From Sanguibacter antarcticus (GTDB lineage: Bacteria > Actinomycetota > Actinomycetes > Actinomycetales > Cellulomonadaceae): a DNA stretch of 64,000 nucleotides. Position 1 is the stretch's first letter. Each line of letters begins with the position of its first letter. Shown piece after piece: positions 59,658-64,000 of this stretch. The notes beneath the pieces were generated by a model. It did no database searches. It saw nothing but the letters and a program-made list of their open reading frames with translations, and had not been told where the DNA came from. A program made the translations under genes and the position numbers. The stretch lies in contig NZ_PDJG01000001.1 in the NCBI RefSeq assembly GCF_002564005.1, positions 1,860,001 to 1,924,000 on the forward strand. The letters are read 5' to 3'.

Positions 59658-60950
59658 TCAGTACTGGTGCAGCTGCGGGTACAGCGGGAAGTCGGCAGTG
59701 AGCCTGTCGACGCGCGCCTTGAGCGCGTCGACGTCCGTCGCCTGGCCGTCCTTGAGCGCGGTCGCGATGATGTCCGCGACCTCGGTGAACTCGGCGTCGC
59801 CGAAGCCGCGCGACGCGAGCGCGGGCGTCCCGATCCGCAGGCCCGACGTGACGCGCGGAGGACGCGGGTCGAACGGGACGGCGTTGCGGTTCACGGTGAT
59901 GCCGACCGCGTGCAGGAGGTCTTCCGCCTGCTGTCCGTCGAGGACAGACGCGCGCAGGTCGACGAGCACGAGGTGCACGTCCGTCCCGCCAGTGAGGACC
60001 GAGACGCCAGCAGCAGCGACGTCCGGCGCGACGAGGCGCTCGGCGATGATCTTCGCCCCGCGCAGCACGCGGTGCTGCCGTTCGGCGAACTCCTCCGAGC
60101 CGGCGATCTTGAAGGACACGGCCTTCGCGGCGATGACGTGCATGAGCGGACCGCCCTGCTGGCCCGGGAAGACCGCAGAGTCGATCTTCTTCGCGTACGC
60201 CTCGCGCGAGAGGATGAACCCGGAGCGCGGTCCGCCGAGCGTCTTGTGGACCGTCGATGAGACGACGTCAGCGTGCGGGACCGGGCTCGGGTGCAGGTCT
60301 GCAGCGACGAGACCTGCGAAGTGCGCCATGTCGACCCAGAGCTTCGCGCCGACCTCGTCGGCGATCGAGCGGAACGCCGCGAAGTCGAGGTGGCGCGGGT
60401 AGGCGGACCAGCCGCCGATGATCACGTCAGGGCGGGTCGCGAGCGCAGTCTCACGCACCTTGTCCATGTCGACGAGGTGCGTCTGAGGGTCGACGCCATA
60501 GGCCGAGACCTCGTAGAGCTTGCCGGAGAAGTTGATCTTCATCCCGTGCGTGAGGTGACCGCCGTGGGCGAGCTCGAGACCGAGGATCTTGTCGCCCTTG
60601 TTGATGAGGGCGTGCAGCACGGCCGCGTTGGCGGTCGCGCCGGAGTGCGGCTGGACGTTCGCGTGCTCGGCACCGAAGAGCGCCTTCGCACGCGTGATCG
60701 CGAGCGTCTCGGCGACGTCCACCTGCTCGCACCCGCCGTAGTAGCGCTTGCCGGGGTAGCCCTCGGCGTACTTGTTCGTCAGGACGGAGCCCTGGGCCTC
60801 GAGGACGGCGCGAGGCACGAAGTTCTCGGACGCGATCATCTCGAGGGTGTCGCGCTGACGATCGAGCTCGCCGTCGAGGACTGCGGCGATCTCTGGGTCG
60901 ACCTCGGCGAGGCCCTTGTTCATCACGGTGGTGTCTGTCTGGGCAGTCAT
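59658..60950 (-). CDS. glyA: Serine hydroxymethyltransferase
   Basis: A 430-residue PLP enzyme transferring the serine hydroxymethyl group to THF and making glycine. ATG 60950 follows AAGGAGAAG. It has [39 protein letters not shown], the PLP lysine in [13 protein letters not shown] and [10 protein letters not shown]. Length is standard. A ZTP riboswitch lies in its leader, linking expression to purine and folate status. Confidence 0.97.
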   Translation of the reverse strand: MTAQTDTTVMNKGLAEVDPEIAAVLDGELDRQRDTLEMIASENFVPRAVLEAQGSVLTNKYAEGYPGKRYYGGCEQVDVAETLAITRAKALFGAEHANVQPHSGATANAAVLHALINKGDKILGLELAHGGHLTHGMKINFSGKLYEVSAYGVDPQTHLVDMDKVRETALATRPDVIIGGWSAYPRHLDFAAFRSIADEVGAKLWVDMAHFAGLVAADLHPSPVPHADVVSSTVHKTLGGPRSGFILSREAYAKKIDSAVFPGQQGGPLMHVIAAKAVSFKIAGSEEFAERQHRVLRGAKIIAERLVAPDVAAAGVSVLTGGTDVHLVLVDLRASVLDGQQAEDLLHAVGITVNRNAVPFDPRPPRVTSGLRIGTPALASRGFGDAEFTEVADIIATALKDGQATDVDALKARVDRLTADFPLYPQLHQY

Positions 60951-61025
60951 TCTTCTCCTTGCAGCGTGAGGCGGCAGGCTGATCCCGTCGGGGACCTGCG
61001 CAGTCGGGCATCTGCTGTGCGGGCC

Positions 61026-61051
61026 GTGCCCGGTCGAGATCGTCCGGGCAC
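61026..61051 (-). promoter_or_regulatory. Possible expression-platform hairpin of the glyA riboswitch
   Basis: GTGCCCGG pairs with CCGGGCAC around ten bases, between the ZTP aptamer and glyA. It could be the switching terminator or a ribosome-site mask, but no U-tract is seen. Confidence 0.45.
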
Positions 61052-61071
61052 CGCACACACGTGTGTGGTGA

Positions 61072-61195
61072 CCCGGGGCCCAGGCGAACGACCCGAAGTC
61101 TGAAGAAAGCGTCGCTCCCCGGTGGTGGTCCACCAAGCCCTCACGCCTGCTCACGGCAGGTCGCTGCAGGTTGCGCCAGTCACGACAGGGAAACT
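61072..61195 (-). ncRNA. ZTP (pfl) riboswitch
   Basis: On the minus strand the three conserved blocks occur in order: CGTGACTGGCGC (61184-61173), GGACCACCACCGGGGAGCG (61131-61113) and CGCCTGGGC (61086-61078). These are the J1/2, P3-loop and pseudoknot elements of the pfl RNA that binds ZMP/ZTP. A variable stem of about 40 bases joins the first two, as the class allows. The aptamer ends about 130 bases before glyA, a known target gene. Confidence 0.9.
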
Positions 61196-61267
61196 CTACT
61201 GCACCACGGCGTGCGCTGACCAAGGCCGTCTCACGCCTGTGCCGACCCGCAGGCTAGTCTTCTCCTC

Positions 61268-62497
61268 GTGAACGCAAAGCAAGCGACGCCGGGGTCGCAG
61301 TCTTCGCTTCGCGAATCCAACCGGGCTCGCATCGTCGAGGCGATCAAGCACTACGGCGGGCTGACCCAGGTCGAGCTCGCCGGCGCGACGGGGCTGTCGC
61401 CCGCGACGGTCTCGAACATCGTCAAGGAGCTCGCTGTCGCGGGCATCGTCCACACCACGCCGAGCACACGCAGCGGGCGTCGCGCGCAGCACGTGACGCT
61501 CGCCCGGACCCTCGGGCTCGTCGTGGGCGTCCAGGTCGCGCTCCGGCACATGCGGGTGGCCCTCGCCGACGCGAGCGGCACCATCGTCACCGAGCACAGG
61601 CTCCCGCTCGGCAATGACCACCGTGCCGACGCCGGGCTCGACCGCGCGGCCCTGCTCATCGCCGACATGCTCGAGTCCGTCGACGCGATGAGCTCGGACG
61701 TCCTCGCCGTGACGATCGGTCTCCCGGCTCCGATCGATGCCCGGCGCGCCACGGTGAGCACACCCGGGATCCTCCGGGGCTGGGACAACGTCCCCGTCGC
61801 AGAGGTGATGCGCAAGCGCGTCGGCCGACCGGTCTACGTCGAGAACGAGTCCAACCTGGGCGCGCTCGGCGAGCTGCGCTATGGTGCGGCGCAAGGCTGC
61901 CAGCAGGCCGTCTACGTCCGCGTCTCCCAGAGGATCGGTGCCGGCATCATCATCGACGGTCGGGTCTACACCGGAGCGCAGGGCACTGCCGGCGAGATCG
62001 GGCACACGACCACCGACGACGACGGGCCGATCTGCAGGTGCGGCAACCGCGGGTGCCTCGAGACCCAGGCCGGGGCGCACGTGCTCCTCGAGTCCTTGCG
62101 CGGCAGCCACGGGGTGCTCACGATGCGCGACATGATCAACCTGGCGATCGAGGGCGACCCCGGCTGCCAGCGCGTCATCGCCGACGCCGGCCACCACATC
62201 GGCGCGGCCGTCGCCAACCTCTGCAACCTCCTCAACCCGACCCGGATCATCGTCGGCGGAGAGTTCGCCCGCACCGGCGACATCCTGCTCGACCCGATGC
62301 GTGACACGGTAGAGCGCAGCGCCCTCGCCAGCGTCGCCGAGTCGACAGAGATCGTCACCGGGACGCTCGGGGACGACGCAGAGATCCGCGGCGCGATCGC
62401 GCACGCGATCGACAAGGCCGGCATCCACGCCGACGTGGGTGCGACCGCGCTGGAGGTCCCGACCTTCAGCTACGAGACGACGAAGGCGGACCGGTGA
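61268..62497 (+). CDS. ROK family transcriptional regulator
   Basis: A 409-residue repressor starting at GTG 61268. A winged HTH (GGLTQVELAGATGLSPATVS) precedes the ROK sugar-kinase-like domain (GVQVALRHMRVALADASG, ENESNLGALGELRYG). The zinc motif is His in IGHTTTDDDG with CRCGNRGCLE. Such regulators respond to free sugars such as xylose, glucose or GlcNAc. The next gene, an ABC ATPase, overlaps it by four bases. Confidence 0.93.
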   Translation: MNAKQATPGSQSSLRESNRARIVEAIKHYGGLTQVELAGATGLSPATVSNIVKELAVAGIVHTTPSTRSGRRAQHVTLARTLGLVVGVQVALRHMRVALADASGTIVTEHRLPLGNDHRADAGLDRAALLIADMLESVDAMSSDVLAVTIGLPAPIDARRATVSTPGILRGWDNVPVAEVMRKRVGRPVYVENESNLGALGELRYGAAQGCQQAVYVRVSQRIGAGIIIDGRVYTGAQGTAGEIGHTTTDDDGPICRCGNRGCLETQAGAHVLLESLRGSHGVLTMRDMINLAIEGDPGCQRVIADAGHHIGAAVANLCNLLNPTRIIVGGEFARTGDILLDPMRDTVERSALASVAESTEIVTGTLGDDAEIRGAIAHAIDKAGIHADVGATALEVPTFSYETTKADR

Positions 62498-63300
62498 CCG
62501 AGACCGACAAGACCACGGCCCCCCTGAAGACCGAGCCACGCCCTGTGCTGTCGCTGCAGAAGATCTCCAAGCGGTTCGGCGCCGTCCACGCCCTCACGGA
62601 CGTCGACCTCGATGTCCACGCAGGCGAGGTCGTCGCGATCGTCGGCGACAACGGGGCCGGGAAGTCGACGCTCGTCAAGGTCATGGCCGGAGTGCACCCC
62701 CAGGACGGAGGCACCGTCGTCTTCGAGGGCCGCACCGTGACTCTTCCGTCGCCCGGTGCGTCACAGAGCCTCGGGATCGCGACCGTCTACCAAGACCTCG
62801 CCCTGTGCGACAACCTCGACATCGTCGGCAACCTGTTCCTCGGCCACGAGGCCCTGAACGGCCCGTTCCTCGCGGACGGGTACATGGAGCAGGAGGCCAT
62901 CCGCCTGCTCCGGACGCTCTCCGCCCGGCTCCCCTCGGTGCGGACGCCGGTGTCACAGCTCTCCGGCGGCCAGCGTCAGGCGGTCGCCGTGGCTCGCTCG
63001 CTGCTCGGCAAGCCGAAGGTCGTCATCCTCGACGAGCCGACCGCGTCGCTCGGGGTGTCTCAGGCCGCCGAGGTGCTCAACCTCATCGGGCGGCTCCGCG
63101 AGAGCGGGCACGCCGTGGTCCTCATCAGCCACAACATGGCCGACATCCAAGCGGTCTCCGACCGCATCGCGGTCCTGCGCCTCGGGCGCAACAACGGCAC
63201 GTTCCACACGGCAGACGTGAGCTACGAGGAGATCATCGCGGCCATCACCGGCGCCACCGACGTGGCTCCTCGGCGCCTGGTGCCACCGCACGGCGACTGA
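62494..63300 (+). CDS. Sugar ABC transporter ATP-binding protein
   Basis: A 268-residue single-domain ATPase of the XylG/FrcA type starting at GTG 62494. It has Walker A GDNGAGKS, Q-loop VYQDLALCDNL, signature LSGGQRQAVAVA, Walker B VVILDEPTASLG and H-loop LISHN. It is half the length of the usual two-domain monosaccharide ATPases, as in FrcA. No permease or binding-protein gene follows; the next gene is on the opposite strand. Confidence 0.92.
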   Translation: MTETDKTTAPLKTEPRPVLSLQKISKRFGAVHALTDVDLDVHAGEVVAIVGDNGAGKSTLVKVMAGVHPQDGGTVVFEGRTVTLPSPGASQSLGIATVYQDLALCDNLDIVGNLFLGHEALNGPFLADGYMEQEAIRLLRTLSARLPSVRTPVSQLSGGQRQAVAVARSLLGKPKVVILDEPTASLGVSQAAEVLNLIGRLRESGHAVVLISHNMADIQAVSDRIAVLRLGRNNGTFHTADVSYEEIIAAITGATDVAPRRLVPPHGD

Positions 63301-63337
63301 ACCGATCGACCCGGCCGGCTGTCCGTGCGAGCGTCGG

Positions 63338-63883
63338 CTAGACGCCGGAGCGTTCCTCGACCGCCGCGCCTGCCTGCTCCTCGTCCGTCTCTTCAGGGTC
63401 GCCGGCGTCGCCGAGGATCCTGCGGAGGTAGGCATAGGTGAGGTCGCCGGCGACCTGGTCGTGCTGGTGCTCGTACCCGGCCTTCTGGTACATCGCGAGG
63501 TTCTGCTTCGAGTCCTTGCCCGTGAAGACCCAGATCTCCGTGGTCTCCTCCGGGAGGTGCGGGAGGACCGCGAACATCATCTGCGTGCCGATGCCCTTTC
63601 CCTGGAGATCGGGAGCGACAGCGAGCCTGCCGAGCGTCGCCTTGTCGTCTTCGATCTCGACACGCACGGACCCGACGAGTCGCGTCCCTGCCCACGCACC
63701 GAGCGTGACGACCCCGTCAGAGGCAAGGTCGGCACGCACCTCCTTGAGCGTCTGGGTCAACGGCGGGATGTTCGGGTCCCCGTAGACCTGTGCTTCGGTG
63801 ACGAACGCCGCACGACGCAACGTGAGGAGCTCACCGGCAGCGTCGTCGGTCACAAGTCCGATGGTGATGTCTAGGGCGCTCAT
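63338..63883 (-). CDS. GNAT family N-acetyltransferase
   Basis: A 181-residue acetyltransferase. The acetyl-CoA motif is LAVAPDLQGKGIGTQMM, preceded by LVGSVRVEIEDDKATLGR, with NLAMYQKAGYEHQHDQ after it. The tail after residue 160 is acidic. It starts at ATG 63883. Substrate unknown. It converges on the ABC ATPase gene 37 bp away. Confidence 0.88.
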   Translation of the reverse strand: MSALDITIGLVTDDAAGELLTLRRAAFVTEAQVYGDPNIPPLTQTLKEVRADLASDGVVTLGAWAGTRLVGSVRVEIEDDKATLGRLAVAPDLQGKGIGTQMMFAVLPHLPEETTEIWVFTGKDSKQNLAMYQKAGYEHQHDQVAGDLTYAYLRRILGDAGDPEETDEEQAGAAVEERSGV

Positions 63884-63964
63884 GGGTCCATGATCTCAGA
63901 CTTCCGAACGCCTCGGAGTGAGGCGACGGGATGAGGTCCACGGGCACGGCACTAACCTTGTGGG

Positions 63965-64000
63965 GTGACCACGCTCCCCCTCCCTGAACTCTCCGACGCC
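63965..64000 (+). CDS. Start of a gene cut by the window edge
   Basis: GTG 63965 opens an in-frame reading VTTLPLPELSDA to the end of the window. TAACCT nine bases upstream and the lack of a Shine-Dalgarno would fit a leaderless start. Product unknown. Confidence 0.4.
   Translation, partial: MTTLPLPELSDA

Overview
The window is high-GC actinobacterial DNA. Many GTG starts, signal peptides followed by FN3 and CBM2 modules, WhiB7, mycoredoxin and AdnAB together point to a cellulolytic member of the Micrococcales close to Cellulomonas, Sanguibacter or Oerskovia. This placement is inferred from gene content and was not tested by a search. I see no transposase, integrase, phage gene or CRISPR array.

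Region 1 (1-9 kb) is a cellulose locus. A hybrid LacI-sensor/PAS/degenerate-GGDEF protein without a DNA-binding domain diverges from a classical LacI repressor. Two secreted cellulases follow, a GH6 and a GH5, each ending in FN3 and CBM2. An AAACGTTT operator candidate lies before the GH6 gene, and a near-perfect CelR-type box lies inside its signal-peptide codons.

Region 2 (9-23 kb) is accessory. It holds an alanine dehydrogenase-like enzyme, two FluC/CrcB fluoride channel subunits, a PepSY-like protein with a nearly perfect internal duplication, and a CstR-like persulfide sensor next to a CoA-disulfide reductase/rhodanese/TusA/DsrE fusion, with matching operators in front of both. It also holds a glutaredoxin fused to membrane helices, a flavodoxin-like reductase, and a TetR/SDR/AhpD module lying between two identical initiator tRNA genes.

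Region 3 (23-50 kb) follows a gene order I recall from mycobacteria (roughly Rv3193c to Rv3211): UPF0182, PDZ-Lon protease, DUF2342, whiB7, uvrD2, mycoredoxin, nudC, adnB, adnA, DUF3152, TetR, DUF3107, ferritin-like protein and a DEAD-box helicase. YgjP, ThiF and kinase-like genes are interspersed. The whiB7 leader is complete: promoter, 43-codon upstream ORF and terminator hairpin.

Region 4 (50-64 kb) is mostly housekeeping: MarC, PHP phosphoesterase, aminopeptidase P, an MgtE-like/DUF1003/Mrp cluster, YetF, exonuclease III, then folD and glyA on one strand. A clear ZTP (pfl) riboswitch precedes glyA. The window ends with a ROK repressor translationally coupled to a lone sugar-ABC ATPase, a GNAT acetyltransferase and the first codons of a further gene.
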